Below, piece after piece: positions 51,796-62,046 of a stretch of DNA of 64,000 nt. The stretch's first letter is position 1. Each line of letters opens with the position of its first letter. The notes beneath the pieces were generated by a model. The model worked only from the letters and a program-made list of their open reading frames with translations. It made no database searches and was not told where the DNA came from. A program made the translations under genes and the position numbers. Source of the DNA: Fimbriimonadaceae bacterium (GTDB lineage: Bacteria; Armatimonadota; Fimbriimonadia; Fimbriimonadales; Fimbriimonadaceae); contig JAIBBE010000008.1 of assembly GCA_019694835.1 (NCBI GenBank), positions 17,305-81,304 on the forward strand. Direction: 5' to 3'.

Positions 51796-51847
51796 ACGTC
51801 CCCCTCGTGCTCCCCCTCTTCCGAAGTTGGGGGCACGAGGGGGACGT
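51796..51847 (+). terminator. Strong hairpin terminator
   Basis: A perfect 15-base stem, ACGTCCCCCTCGTGC (51796-51810) with 51833-51847, and further inner CCCC/GGGG pairing, followed by TGTATTTTGTC. It ends the frameshifted gene. Confidence 0.7.
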
Positions 51848-51920
51848 TGTATTTTGTCAATGCTTCACCCTCTCTTCTTCTTGAAGCCCACCCGCAAGGG
51901 GAGCGAATTCAGGAGAGAAC

Positions 51921-53477
51921 ATGAAACAGATTCAATTTACGTGGCTCGCGGCCCTCGCAGCTATCTTTGCCCCGGCTCTGGCCAATGCCAGCCTTTCGTT
52001 TGATCCCGCCTTGGCGATGCTCACCGGTGAAAGGCCCTCCGGCATGATCAGTGGCGACTTCGATCGTGACGGCGACCTCGACCTCGCCGTGACGGTTGAC
52101 AACCCGAACCGTGTCGAGGTGTATCGCAACAACGGCCTGGGTACTTACGGGCTTCCCGTTCAGTACCTCACCGGCTCAGGAACTGGTGCCGACTCCTTGA
52201 CCACCGGAGACTGGGATGGCGATGGCGATCTCGACCTGATGGTCGCCCTACAGAACAACGATCAGCTCCAGGTCCTCACCAACGTCGCGAACGGCATCTT
52301 CGGGTTCGGCGCAATCCTCAATGTCGGGGCAAAGCCGAGCTCCTTGCTGGCCGTCAATCTGAACGGCGACGCTCTGGTCGATATCGCTTGCACGAATGAA
52401 GACAGCGACGACGTCTCGATCCTCACGAACACGGGACTAGGATTTACGATCACGACCGTTGCGGTCGGCGAGGGTCCACGCAGCATCGCTGCTGGCCAGC
52501 TATCCGGCAGCCCGGCGATGGACCTGATTGTGGGCAACCACCGGATTCGCAGCATGTCACTCTTGACGAACCTCGGTGGATCTTTCGGCCGCGTCGACCT
52601 GCCGCTCGGTGCTCAAATCCGGCCTTCGGGTGTGGCGGTTGGCGACCTCGACCGCGATGGCGATAACGATTTCGTCGCCAGTACGTCCGGAACCGGCGTC
52701 AACTATGCGTCGATCTTCCTGAACACGCCAGGCGGCTTTACCGGTCCGATGAGTCTCTCCCTGGGCGGGGCCGATTCGCAGGGCGTCGTGCTCATCGATG
52801 GTGAGAGTGACGGCGACCTGGACATCGCCACCACGAACTCGACCAGCGGTAACCTCTCGTTGCTTGAGAATCTGGGCGGATTGGTCTTCGGCGCGCCGAC
52901 CCAAATGGCCGCCTTTACTTGGCCGGGAGTGCTTGAAGCGGCGGACTATGATCGAGACGGGCGCATGGACCTCGCCACCCCGAACCGCGATTCGAACAAC
53001 ATCGCGTTCTTTTACAACCGCGCAACTCAGGTCGGCATGGTCAGCGGCAACGTCACGCTCCAAGACTTCGGCGCAAATCTGGCGATTGAGCCCGTGCTGT
53101 TCGAGGTGATTTCGGGTGGGGTTACGGTTGATCAGCATCTTGTGATGCCACGAGTCGACGGATACTTCTCGTTCAAGACCACGCGACGCGGCACGTTTAC
53201 GATTGGGGCAAAAGGCGTGCACTGGCTACGCGGTACGAACACTGGAGTGACGATTACGAATGCCGGCGCTGCGGGCCTTTCGTTCTCGCTGGTTAATGGC
53301 GACGCTGACGGCGACAACGAGATCGGCATTGGCGACTACGCCATGCTATCGGCGGCCTTTAACTCGACTCCTAGCGATCTGAATTGGCTTCCGACCGCTG
53401 ACTTCAACGGTGATGACGCTGTCGACATCGCCGACTACGCCATCCTTTCTGCCAACTTCGGCATGGCTGGCGACTAG
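51921..53477 (+). CDS. FG-GAP/VCBS-repeat protein with C-terminal dockerin-like domain
   Basis: 518 residues; signal peptide (QFTWLAALAAIFAPALANA). Seven or so FG-GAP/VCBS-type calcium repeats (SGDFDRDGDLDLAVTVDNPN, GDWDGDGDLDLMVALQNND, GDLDRDGDNDFVAS, DYDRDGRMDLATPN) form a beta-propeller. The C-terminus has two dockerin-like EF loops (DADGDNEIGIGDYAML; DFNGDDAVDIADYAIL). In clostridia dockerins bind cohesins; in Planctomycetota/Armatimonadota the same motif is common on secreted proteins without a known scaffold. A hairpin follows the stop. Confidence 0.87.
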   Translation: MKQIQFTWLAALAAIFAPALANASLSFDPALAMLTGERPSGMISGDFDRDGDLDLAVTVDNPNRVEVYRNNGLGTYGLPVQYLTGSGTGADSLTTGDWDGDGDLDLMVALQNNDQLQVLTNVANGIFGFGAILNVGAKPSSLLAVNLNGDALVDIACTNEDSDDVSILTNTGLGFTITTVAVGEGPRSIAAGQLSGSPAMDLIVGNHRIRSMSLLTNLGGSFGRVDLPLGAQIRPSGVAVGDLDRDGDNDFVASTSGTGVNYASIFLNTPGGFTGPMSLSLGGADSQGVVLIDGESDGDLDIATTNSTSGNLSLLENLGGLVFGAPTQMAAFTWPGVLEAADYDRDGRMDLATPNRDSNNIAFFYNRATQVGMVSGNVTLQDFGANLAIEPVLFEVISGGVTVDQHLVMPRVDGYFSFKTTRRGTFTIGAKGVHWLRGTNTGVTITNAGAAGLSFSLVNGDADGDNEIGIGDYAMLSAAFNSTPSDLNWLPTADFNGDDAVDIADYAILSANFGMAGD

Positions 53478-53495
53478 CGGTTCTGCTTCCAACCT

Positions 53496-53522
53496 GCAGG
53501 CCCGCTCGCTGATCGGGCCTGC
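53496..53522. terminator. Hairpin after the dockerin gene
   Basis: GCAGGCCCG (53496-53504) pairs with CGGGCCTGC (53514-53522), loop of nine, followed by ATTCCTTCTTG, 18 bases after the stop. Confidence 0.5.
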
Positions 53523-53682
53523 ATTCCTTCTTGAGGACCCTGTATGAACCTTCGCGCAACGCCGCTGGTCACCTCTGCCCGAGGTGGGACCGAAGCTACA
53601 CCGCCGATTATCCGATGATCGGAATCGGAGGGAAATCGGAGGGTAATCGGAGGGCAAAGGGAGTTCACTGCGTACTGTCGAG

Positions 53683-53708
53683 GGGTTAGCGGGGGCTCCC
53701 GCTAACCC
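53683..53708. terminator. Hairpin between convergent genes
   Basis: An 11-base perfect stem GGGTTAGCGGG/CCCGCTAACCC with GGCT loop, 16 bases after the minus-strand stop at 53724. Short tandem units AATCGGAGGG (three times, about 53620-53655) precede it; nothing else is seen in 53523-53723. Confidence 0.5.
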
Positions 53709-53723
53709 AGCAGGACCATTCAG

Positions 53724-56546
53724 TTACTTCAGCAAGCTCCCAATCCCGATACCCTTGTCCGGACTCGCCGTCTGCAAGAGGTCTTCGACTTTTACCGAGG
53801 TCATGACCTCTTTGCCATCGACCTTGAGCGTGATGCGGTAGTCGCCAGCGACGATGCGTCTTCCCCTTGCTGCCCAGGGAACGGCGTGCAGTCCAGCCGC
53901 CTTTGGTCCGCGCAAGTTCGCTACTTCCTCGCCCAAGATGTCGGTGATCACGAGGTTCACTTCTTCCTTGGCCTCGGACTTTAAGTAGTAACAGATCGTC
54001 GTTCCAGGCTGAGTGTTAGGTGACAAGAATCCTCCGTCACCGTCCCACCCTGCACCGCCGCTGTTGGAGCGACCCATAAGCAGGATATTTTGCGGACGAC
54101 ACACGAACATGTTCTCCTTCATAACCTCGGGAGTAAGCTGCTCCAAGGCGGCGACGGGCAGAATCCAGATGCTGCGACCGTGAGTACCAATGATTAGGTC
54201 GAGATCGCGCGGGTGAACTTGAACATCGTGGACGGCAACGGTCGGCCAACCCGCGGCACGATACCGAATCCACGACTTGCCGCGATCGAGCGAAAACCGC
54301 AAGGACATCTCCGAACCAAGGTAGAGAAGATCAGGATTCTGCACGCCTTCCCGAATGACGTATACGCAATCATAGTCGGGTAGGCCGTTGTTGAGCTTTG
54401 ACCACGTCTTGCCGTAGTCTTCCGTCACATAAACATACGCCTTGTAATCGTTGTTTCGGTGACCGTCGAATGTCGCGTAGGCTCGCCCTTCTTCCCACTT
54501 GGATGCGGTAACGCGAGAACACCACGTGTTCGCGGGCAGATCGGGGATGTTGCGAGTGACGTTGCTCCAAGAACCGCCGTCGTTCATCGAAACCTGCACC
54601 TGGCCGTCGTCGGTACCTACCCAGAGCAACCCCTGCCGCATGGGCGATTCGCTGATCGTGATGATCGTGCAGTGGCGCTCCGCACCCGTGTCCTCAGGAG
54701 TTACGCTTTTGCGTCCAGGCTGAAGCTTGCTGGCATCGTTGGTCGTTAAGTCTGGACTGATGACGTTCCAGTTATCACCGCGATTCACGCTCTTAAAGAG
54801 CTTGTTCCCCCCAAAGTATATCGTGCGAGAATTGTGCGGGGAGAGCATCATGGGGGTGCTCCAATTAAACCGCCAGCGCTCACCTTCCGCCGGTTTGGGA
54901 GTCGTGTTATTCGAACTCGGACGAATAGATTTCAGGGCTCCGGTGCGCTGGTTAAACCTTGCCGCCCCGCCGCCTTGTGACTCGGCATAAACCGTCGCCC
55001 AGTCCTCGGGATCGACGAGCACATGGAAGCCATCACCACCAGCATTTACGGTGTAAGCGTCCGAAGCCTGTGCGCCTCCTCGGATAGTCTGGGTGGGAAA
55101 GCCCCAGCACAGATTGTCCTGTAGCCCACCATACACATAGTAGGGTTTTCGCATGTCGTAGGTTGCGCAGTAGAACTGGCCGAGTGGCATATTGGATAAA
55201 TGTTCCCACTTTTCAGTCCTATCCCGTGACTGGTAAACCCCTCCGTCAGTGCCGGCGATGATATGGTTCGAGTCGCTTGGATCGATCCAAAACGCGTGCC
55301 AGTCGGAGTGGACGGAGTTGTTTTGATTCCGGAAAGTCTTGCCGCCATCGTTGCTGATCGCGAGATCGACACCCAAGACGTACACGCGCTGCTCATCATT
55401 GGGGTCGATACGTATTTCGCTGAAGTAGAACGGGCGCGGGTTGAGGAAGTTGACCTCGGTCCAGGTTTCACCACCGTCGGTGCTCTTGAAGGTGCCGCCG
55501 CCGAAGTTACGCACGGCGCCTTGGTCGTTGGGACGTTGCCCCAGACCGGGCTGCGCAGGCTGCCTCTGGCCTTGACCTTGCGCTCGTGGCGGGCCGCCCG
55601 GAGGTGGACTGCCCTGACCTTGGGCTGGACCGGACTTTGCGTTGTCCTGCCGCTCCGACCCTGCCTCCTCTTCCTCGCGGCCGGGATTGGGATTGCGAGG
55701 CGGCCGAGGAACTTCATATTCGACCATCGCCATCATCACCTTCGGGTTCTTGTGCCAGAACGTGAGACCCATCCGTCCCATTCGTACCGTGGGCAGCCCC
55801 TTCGTGATTTTTCGCCAGGTCTTGCCGGAGTCCGTGGTTTTGTAAAGCGCGCTGCCGGGCCCACCGCTGATCCAGTCGTACGGCTTTCGCAGTTTTTCCC
55901 ATGCGGCGGCGAAAAGCACCTTGGGGTTTTTCGGATCCATGTGCATATCGCCGATGCCGGTCTTTTCGTCGATATAGAGTACACGCGCCCAGGTCTTGCC
56001 TCCGTCGGTGGTCTTGAACACTCCGCGCTCTTCGTTGTAGCCCCATAGGTTTCCGAGGGCGGCGACATAGACGATATCGGGGTTCTTCGGGTCGATGACA
56101 ATGTCGGCGATGTGGCGCGTCTCAGCCAGGCCCATGTTGGTCCATGTTTTGCCGCCATCGACTGACTTGTAGACGCCATCACCCCAGGCGACCGAGTTGC
56201 GGCTCGTATTCTCGCCCGTGCCCACCCAAACGATGTTGGGATCTTGCTGGTAGACGGCGACACCGCCAAGGGAGATGCTCCCTTCCCGCTCGAAGACCGG
56301 TGTCATCGTCAGCCCGCCGTTCTGCGTCTTCCACAGGCCGCCCGATGCGGTGGCGACATAGAAAATCCGCGGTTCCTTCTCGTAGACCGCGATCTCTTGA
56401 ATGCGCCCACCCATGTTCGTCGGCCCGAGTTGCCGAGCCTTGACCTCGTCATAGAACCCCTGCCCGATCGTGGGCTGGGGAGGTGCGGCATCCTGCCCCT
56501 GGGCAAATGCGGCGCAAAGCACGAGAAGAACCCCAAATCTCTTCAT
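53724..56546 (-). CDS. Large secreted Asp-box (BNR/sortilin-like) propeller protein
   Basis: 940 residues from ATG 56546, signal peptide MKRFGVLLVLCAAFAQGQ. At least six Asp-boxes (SVDGGKTW, TTDGGKTW, TTDSGKTW, STDGGETW, SNDGGKTF, MNDGGSW) on two seven-to-ten-bladed propellers of the VPS10/photosystem-stability type. A low-complexity Pro/Gln/Gly segment (about residues 340-395) separates them; the end has a small beta domain (AGDYRITLKVDGKEVMTSVK). Asp-box proteins of this WD40/YVTN style are frequent in soil bacteria with large secretomes; enzymatic activity is not evident. Confidence 0.87.
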   Translation of the reverse strand: MKRFGVLLVLCAAFAQGQDAAPPQPTIGQGFYDEVKARQLGPTNMGGRIQEIAVYEKEPRIFYVATASGGLWKTQNGGLTMTPVFEREGSISLGGVAVYQQDPNIVWVGTGENTSRNSVAWGDGVYKSVDGGKTWTNMGLAETRHIADIVIDPKNPDIVYVAALGNLWGYNEERGVFKTTDGGKTWARVLYIDEKTGIGDMHMDPKNPKVLFAAAWEKLRKPYDWISGGPGSALYKTTDSGKTWRKITKGLPTVRMGRMGLTFWHKNPKVMMAMVEYEVPRPPRNPNPGREEEEAGSERQDNAKSGPAQGQGSPPPGGPPRAQGQGQRQPAQPGLGQRPNDQGAVRNFGGGTFKSTDGGETWTEVNFLNPRPFYFSEIRIDPNDEQRVYVLGVDLAISNDGGKTFRNQNNSVHSDWHAFWIDPSDSNHIIAGTDGGVYQSRDRTEKWEHLSNMPLGQFYCATYDMRKPYYVYGGLQDNLCWGFPTQTIRGGAQASDAYTVNAGGDGFHVLVDPEDWATVYAESQGGGAARFNQRTGALKSIRPSSNNTTPKPAEGERWRFNWSTPMMLSPHNSRTIYFGGNKLFKSVNRGDNWNVISPDLTTNDASKLQPGRKSVTPEDTGAERHCTIITISESPMRQGLLWVGTDDGQVQVSMNDGGSWSNVTRNIPDLPANTWCSRVTASKWEEGRAYATFDGHRNNDYKAYVYVTEDYGKTWSKLNNGLPDYDCVYVIREGVQNPDLLYLGSEMSLRFSLDRGKSWIRYRAAGWPTVAVHDVQVHPRDLDLIIGTHGRSIWILPVAALEQLTPEVMKENMFVCRPQNILLMGRSNSGGAGWDGDGGFLSPNTQPGTTICYYLKSEAKEEVNLVITDILGEEVANLRGPKAAGLHAVPWAARGRRIVAGDYRITLKVDGKEVMTSVKVEDLLQTASPDKGIGIGSLLK

Positions 56547-56827
56547 CCCGGCAGGATACCCATGGCGCCCAAAGAGGTGAACTTTGGCGTGATCTTCTGG
56601 TCGGGCATGGTGCGTTCGTCGCTTTCCGCAGATGCCGATGATTCGTCGCTGACTGCCTGCATCGGCCCATCGACGGATTGCGGGATCACAAGCGATCACT
56701 ATGGCGATGAACGTTCGTGCTTCTCGGCCTAACCGGCGCCTCAGCGGGAAGCCGTGAGCCAGGCTATTTCACTGGCAGTGTTACAATGGCACTCTAGGTG
56801 GGTGGTTCAGCTAAGACCTCGGGTCAG

Positions 56828-58600
56828 ATGGGGCATTGGGGAACGGGGAAGTGGCACATTCGACTTCTCGGGCGCTTTGATGTCCGAAGTGCTTCCACTG
56901 AGGCGGTTCGCTTTCCTTCTCGAAGCGCGGCGGCCCTGTTGGCTTTGCTTGCGCTGGAGAAGGGCAAGGAGTTCGCGGGTGAGGAGCTTCGCGAGCTGTT
57001 TTGGCCCGAAAGTGATGGAGATCGCCAGGCACAGAACCTACGGCGAGCCGTGTCGGATATTCGACGTGTCCTAGAAGAAGGCCTACCGCTTGGTTCAGTG
57101 ATCGGCACCCCTCGCGGGAGAGTTGTTCTGAATACGGAACAGGTATCGACCGATGTCGAGCGGTTCAACGCGCTCGTCTCGAGCATCGATGACGTCGGCG
57201 CCATGCAGGAGGCTGTAAGTCTGTACTCGGGTCCGCTCTTCGCTTCGTCATCCGTAAGCTGGCTGATTGGTCGCCGCATGGACCTCGAAGAGCGCTTTAG
57301 CCAGACGGTTGAGCGGCTCACGGAAATGCTGATCCAGAGAGGAGACACCAAGGAGGCCATTCGAATTGGACGATCGGCGGTCGTCGCGGCACAGGGACGA
57401 GAAGACGTTCACATCAGTCTCATCCGTGCATACCGAGTAGCCGGCATGGACGTAGAGGCCCTTCGTCAGTTTGAGGAACTTGAGCGGATTCTCGATGACA
57501 CGTGGGGCGAGAAACCATCGATACGTGCCTTTGAGGCTCTCAACAACGAAACAGATGCGCGTGCAGACGTCACTCCTGGTTCGTGGTCGGAGCCTGACAT
57601 GGAGCCTTCGGGCGGCGCCGTCCCTCTCGGCTCCAAGTTCTACGTCAGGCGAAGAGAAGACGCGGAAGTGACCTATTGCATCGACCGCCACGAAGGGGTC
57701 CTGCTCCTGCAAGGTCCTCGCCAGGTGGGCAAGAGTTCGCTTCTTGCTAGAAGCCTCGAGCACGCACGATCCACCGGTTCCTCGGTCGGCCTTTGCGATC
57801 TCCAGTCTCTTGGTGAGCCTCAGTTGGCCCAAGCCGACACCTTCTTCCGTACTCTTGCCTTCGGTCTCGCCAAAGATCTGGATTTGACGCTCGACTTCGC
57901 TGAGGTATGGAGCGAATGGTTGGGTCCAAATGTCAACCTCGACAATGCGGCAGAGAACATCCTGAAGCGAGCACCCGGTCAGGTCTGCTGGGCTCTGGAT
58001 GAGGCCGACTTACTATTCGACCGTCCTTACACCAATGATTTCTTTGGGCTGCTACGCAGTTGGCATAATCGCCGAGCTCTCAATCCAAGCGGACCATGGG
58101 CCAAACTCACGCTCATCATCACCTACGCCACCGAGGCCCATCTCTTTATCAGCGATCTGAATCAGTCTCCGTTCAATGTTGGGATTCGTGTACCTCTGAA
58201 GGACTTCACACATGAAGAGTTAGTGGACCTTGCTAGTCGATATTCTGGTTTGCCTCCCAACGCTCCTGAACTCGTGGGGGGACTTACAAATGGTCATCCC
58301 TATCTCTCGCGGCGGGCGTTTGCCTATTTATCCAAAGAAGGCAGTCCCACGGCGCTCGAGTCGACAGCTTCATTGCAGGACGGCCCGTTCGGAGATCACC
58401 TGCAGCGCATCCTTATCTCTGTGGCGCAAGATCCGGAGAACTTGGCCGAAGTGAAGCGATTGCTAAGCGGTGAAGGTTTCTTACATCCCACAACCCGATA
58501 TCGCTTATGGTCAGCTGGCATTACGTCAATGACGAGCGAGGGTTCCCCACAATTCAGAGTGCCGGTGTACGGTCCCTATTTGCGTTCTGCACTGGCCTGA
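56828..58600 (+). CDS. SARP-type transcriptional activator with AAA_35-like ATPase domain
   Basis: About 590 residues from ATG 56828 (open from 56798). Residues 1-100 are an OmpR-like winged helix (WHIRLLGRFDVRSASTEAVR; RELFWPESDGDRQAQNLRRA), 100-240 the bacterial transcriptional activation domain of TPR helices (EAIRIGRSAVVAAQGREDVH with ISLIRAYRVAGM). Residues ~270-560 hold an AAA-like ATPase: Walker A GPRQVGKSS (296-304), Walker B WALDEADLLF, and SPFNVGIRVPLKDFTHEELV with NGHPYLSRRAF. It lacks the tetratricopeptide end of classic SARPs. The 3' end overlaps the AAA-WD40 gene by 25 bases. Confidence 0.85.
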   Translation: MGHWGTGKWHIRLLGRFDVRSASTEAVRFPSRSAAALLALLALEKGKEFAGEELRELFWPESDGDRQAQNLRRAVSDIRRVLEEGLPLGSVIGTPRGRVVLNTEQVSTDVERFNALVSSIDDVGAMQEAVSLYSGPLFASSSVSWLIGRRMDLEERFSQTVERLTEMLIQRGDTKEAIRIGRSAVVAAQGREDVHISLIRAYRVAGMDVEALRQFEELERILDDTWGEKPSIRAFEALNNETDARADVTPGSWSEPDMEPSGGAVPLGSKFYVRRREDAEVTYCIDRHEGVLLLQGPRQVGKSSLLARSLEHARSTGSSVGLCDLQSLGEPQLAQADTFFRTLAFGLAKDLDLTLDFAEVWSEWLGPNVNLDNAAENILKRAPGQVCWALDEADLLFDRPYTNDFFGLLRSWHNRRALNPSGPWAKLTLIITYATEAHLFISDLNQSPFNVGIRVPLKDFTHEELVDLASRYSGLPPNAPELVGGLTNGHPYLSRRAFAYLSKEGSPTALESTASLQDGPFGDHLQRILISVAQDPENLAEVKRLLSGEGFLHPTTRYRLWSAGITSMTSEGSPQFRVPVYGPYLRSALA

Positions 58601-61600
58601 TCCTTCCACGGAATGCTGTTGAACACGCGAACCGCTCCATCAGTACATGCCAAGATGACTTGCGTACCGTCGGGCGAGAAGATGCTGGAGTCGTTCAGCG
58701 TGTCCCCACTTTGATCATCTTTTCTGAGGGGCGTGTAGCGAAGCGAGAATAGTTCAGCACCGGATCGCGTGTCCCATATCGTCGTCGTGCGGTTAGTGGC
58801 ACCGGTGACAATGCGCGAACCATCGGGTGAGAAACTGAGGCTCCGCATTCCACCGCCCGAATTAAGGGTTGCGATCAGCCGTCCCTCCTTGAAGTCCCAG
58901 AGTGAACCAAGCACGGAACCACTCGTTCCGGCGAGGTACCTCCCGCTGTTGTCAAACAGGTAGCGATTTGAACGCGCAAGAGCTGGAGGCAGAGTGCGCG
59001 TGAACTTCATCGCTGTTATGTCGAAGATGGTTGGTGTTGTGGCATGTTTGCCAGCCTCGTGTCGGGCGATCACGAGTGACTTTCCGTCAGGAGAAAACTG
59101 CAATGCTGAAAATGGTCCGTCCATTTCGAGCCGTTTCATAACCTGACCCGTATCTCCCGAAATGAGATAGACGGCACCAATTAGCGGCTGATTTGTGCTG
59201 ACGGCATTACTTGAGAGAGCACCGATCGCAACAACGGGGCGATGATCCGCACCAGCGATCATCACGGACGGTCGAGAGTCAGCGGGCCAATCAAGCTTGA
59301 ATCTTGCAAGTATGTCGAGCGAGGATGTGTCGAGTATCGCGCAGTTGCTGGCGCTCCCAACCTCGTCACGGTATTCATGGGCAAACAGCTTGCGGCCACG
59401 GTCAAATACTTGCAGGCCGGTCAACTCGTGCTCAAACACCTTGGACTTCTGCTGAATCTCAAGGGTTGAAGGAGACAGCCGTGCGATGGAACCATCGCGT
59501 AAGGCGACAAAGACAGCGGCATCTTGGACATCGCACATGTGCCAGGCAGAAAATCGGTGAGTCACTCCAGTGTCCAGGTCACGGCTGACGAGTTCCTGTT
59601 CGCCCCTCCATCCCGCTGAGCGCGAAATGAGATTGCGGCCACCATTGACGAGAAACGGAGCCTCGGCTTGGCCTTTGTGATCGAGATGCACTTCGACGGG
59701 CTCAGGTGTACTGATCAGCCAAGTCTTCACGTTGAGGCCGCTATCAATCGTTAAGAGATGCCTGTCCCCAGCCATGAATTCGACCGTATTAAGGCCCAGC
59801 CAATGACCCACAAAGGTATTGATCAATCTGCCTGTTTTCACATCGAACACTAGAACTGTGCCATCGGAAGTGCCCGCCGCGCACGTCTCGCCGTCAAACG
59901 AGAATGAGAAGCATGACGTACGTATTAGCGGCCCTGCTGTGGTCGACACGAGGCTAAGATCTGAGCTGCGTCGTATCTCGAGACGACGGTAGCGGATATC
60001 GAAGAAGGCGAAGTACCGCCCGTCTTGGCTCAGTGCAAAGCGCCCCCAAGCGTTCATATCTACGATGGGACCTTCTGCGGTAGCGAGAACCTTTCCGGAA
60101 CGATCTTGCCGGCGGAGTCGACCACCTTGATGCATACTGACAATGGTGCCGTCGTTGAGAAAGCGTGCTGCAATACAGAAGTTCGGCGCGGCAATCTTTG
60201 CGATCGAACGGCTTCCATCGAATGAGAGCAATTCAAAGGGATCACCGTTTCCCCCTGGCAGGGTGCCCAATATGGTCTGCGAACCTGGGTCAAAATCAAA
60301 GAAGACGTGACGTAACTTTGCCTTTCCAAGGACTTTGCCGCTGATCGCATTGGTGAAGACTAGAGAGTTGCTCGAAGGATCGGATCCTACTCGGATATCG
60401 CCCCGACGATACATGGGGTTTACTCCTGTATCGGTATGCCTGCCAAGCAGTTTGAGATCGGTCGGTGTGACTTCATAGTCTTCGATGGACGTAATTCCAT
60501 AGAGCGCTCCACTAGGCTGACGTTCGAGCGCTAGTGGTTCCTTCGGGAGCTTGATTTCCGCAAGGTGTCGGTTGACGAACATTGCAGCGTGCCCCCACTC
60601 CCAACCGCGCAGCGGATTGTCGTTTGAGGTCCGAATAAGTGTAGAGACTTTTGTCCATTGGTTTTCAGATATTCCCAGCCGCAGATTCGCCATGAGGCCG
60701 ATATAGTTCTGTTCCTGAAACTCCTTGGTGCGCTGAGTTAAGGTCTTAAGGGCCCTTTCACGGTCCTTGGCAATGTTATAGAAGCTGGCGGCCCCAAGTG
60801 AAACCACGAGCAGGATGATGGCGGCAACGGCGGCGGTTCTTAGGGTCGCGAGTCGTGTAGCGCCTTGGATGCGTCTAAGCTCAGCGTGCGGAAAGCTCTG
60901 CTGTCTCCATCCTTCGTTGAAGACCGTTCGGTAGATGCGGTTTCTAAGGCGCAGGTTTCCTTTCTCTTCTAATCCGATACCAGCGAGCCGGAGCGAGACG
61001 ACGACGGGGTTTTCCTCATTGGCATCGACTCCCTTACCTTTGAGCAATCGTCCATAGAGCTGAAGGACCTGGGTTTTTCGCTCATCCAAAGACATGCCCG
61101 GAACGTCGGGATCCAACATGCGTCGTTCCACATCCGCCAGATTGGGTTCACGCATCCGTGATTCCGGAGTAAAAAAGAGGTTCTTTACGAGCGTATCGAC
61201 ATGAGAAGATGAAGTAACGTCTGGATTACATGCAACCTGACTGCACAACAACTGGGTGAGGTAAGGGTGGCCATTCACCCAGTAATGGACCCGTTTGGTG
61301 AGTTGCTCACCGTCTTTTCCACTCTGGGTAAGCACCTGCGCATAGGGTTGCGTCTCCTCCAAGGCGAAGTCCGAGAGGTCGATCCGGGTTCCTATGTTGA
61401 AGGGTGTGATTTCGGGATTGCGAATCAACTGGCCCGGCGTTGCCACACCCACGAGGCAAAAACTGAGGCGTTCGAAGCCGCGGACCTCCGAACGGCGGTT
61501 GTAGCAGTCGCGGATGCCCGCGAAGAACTCGTCAGTCGGGAACGGCAGCGCGCGAACGAAGTCCACCTCGTCGATGAAGATCACGATCGGGTGCTCCGTG

Positions 61601-61989
61601 CTGGGGAGCACCACAGACTCCAGAGCACCAATCCAGCGCGCAAGCGGCCCGACTTCCTGGTGCGCGCCCCAGTACTCGAACAGCTCTTTGTTTAGCCCAA
61701 GTTCCTGACCCAGACCAGAAACCAAACCGGCATACCATTGGTCGGGGGTTACATTGGCCCCGATCCGCTGGAGATCGAGCTTGACGGCGTCAATGCCTCG
61801 CTCCTTTAGCTTGACCATGGTGCGGGCGACGAGCGATGATTTGCCCTTTTGGCGTGAATCAAGCAAAAACACATACTCGCCAGCGACGAGGGCATCCAGA
61901 AGCTGAGCATCCGCGACCCGCTCCAGGTAGCTCGGTGCGTTCGGATCCATCGTTCCGCCGGGGCGGAAGAACGGCGGCTGTCGGTCCAT
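58576..61989 (-). CDS. AAA_35-like ATPase, transmembrane helix and WD40 propeller
   Basis: About 1137 residues from ATG 61989 (GTG 62004 possible). N-terminal ATPase with Walker A SRQKGKSSLVA (45-55; the first Gly is Ser-Arg), Walker B IVIFIDEVDFV (135-145), TPFNIGTRIDLSDFALEETQ and NGHPYLTQLLCS. A transmembrane helix (about 384-406) and coiled coil lead to a WD40-like propeller (about 470-1137; NPLRGWEWGHAAMFVNRH, ITGATNRTTTIWDTRSGAEL-type blades). The topology puts ATPase and propeller on opposite sides or both out after one pass. A sensor/STAND-like signalling ATPase is likely; its ATPase resembles that of the convergent SARP protein. Confidence 0.85.
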   Translation of the reverse strand: MDRQPPFFRPGGTMDPNAPSYLERVADAQLLDALVAGEYVFLLDSRQKGKSSLVARTMVKLKERGIDAVKLDLQRIGANVTPDQWYAGLVSGLGQELGLNKELFEYWGAHQEVGPLARWIGALESVVLPSTEHPIVIFIDEVDFVRALPFPTDEFFAGIRDCYNRRSEVRGFERLSFCLVGVATPGQLIRNPEITPFNIGTRIDLSDFALEETQPYAQVLTQSGKDGEQLTKRVHYWVNGHPYLTQLLCSQVACNPDVTSSSHVDTLVKNLFFTPESRMREPNLADVERRMLDPDVPGMSLDERKTQVLQLYGRLLKGKGVDANEENPVVVSLRLAGIGLEEKGNLRLRNRIYRTVFNEGWRQQSFPHAELRRIQGATRLATLRTAAVAAIILLVVSLGAASFYNIAKDRERALKTLTQRTKEFQEQNYIGLMANLRLGISENQWTKVSTLIRTSNDNPLRGWEWGHAAMFVNRHLAEIKLPKEPLALERQPSGALYGITSIEDYEVTPTDLKLLGRHTDTGVNPMYRRGDIRVGSDPSSNSLVFTNAISGKVLGKAKLRHVFFDFDPGSQTILGTLPGGNGDPFELLSFDGSRSIAKIAAPNFCIAARFLNDGTIVSMHQGGRLRRQDRSGKVLATAEGPIVDMNAWGRFALSQDGRYFAFFDIRYRRLEIRRSSDLSLVSTTAGPLIRTSCFSFSFDGETCAAGTSDGTVLVFDVKTGRLINTFVGHWLGLNTVEFMAGDRHLLTIDSGLNVKTWLISTPEPVEVHLDHKGQAEAPFLVNGGRNLISRSAGWRGEQELVSRDLDTGVTHRFSAWHMCDVQDAAVFVALRDGSIARLSPSTLEIQQKSKVFEHELTGLQVFDRGRKLFAHEYRDEVGSASNCAILDTSSLDILARFKLDWPADSRPSVMIAGADHRPVVAIGALSSNAVSTNQPLIGAVYLISGDTGQVMKRLEMDGPFSALQFSPDGKSLVIARHEAGKHATTPTIFDITAMKFTRTLPPALARSNRYLFDNSGRYLAGTSGSVLGSLWDFKEGRLIATLNSGGGMRSLSFSPDGSRIVTGATNRTTTIWDTRSGAELFSLRYTPLRKDDQSGDTLNDSSIFSPDGTQVILACTDGAVRVFNSIPWKDQASAERK

Positions 61990-62046
61990 GGAGGCATGGT
62001 ACACGAAGAAGTGTGATGAAACTCCTCACAGTTTGATCACGGTTGT

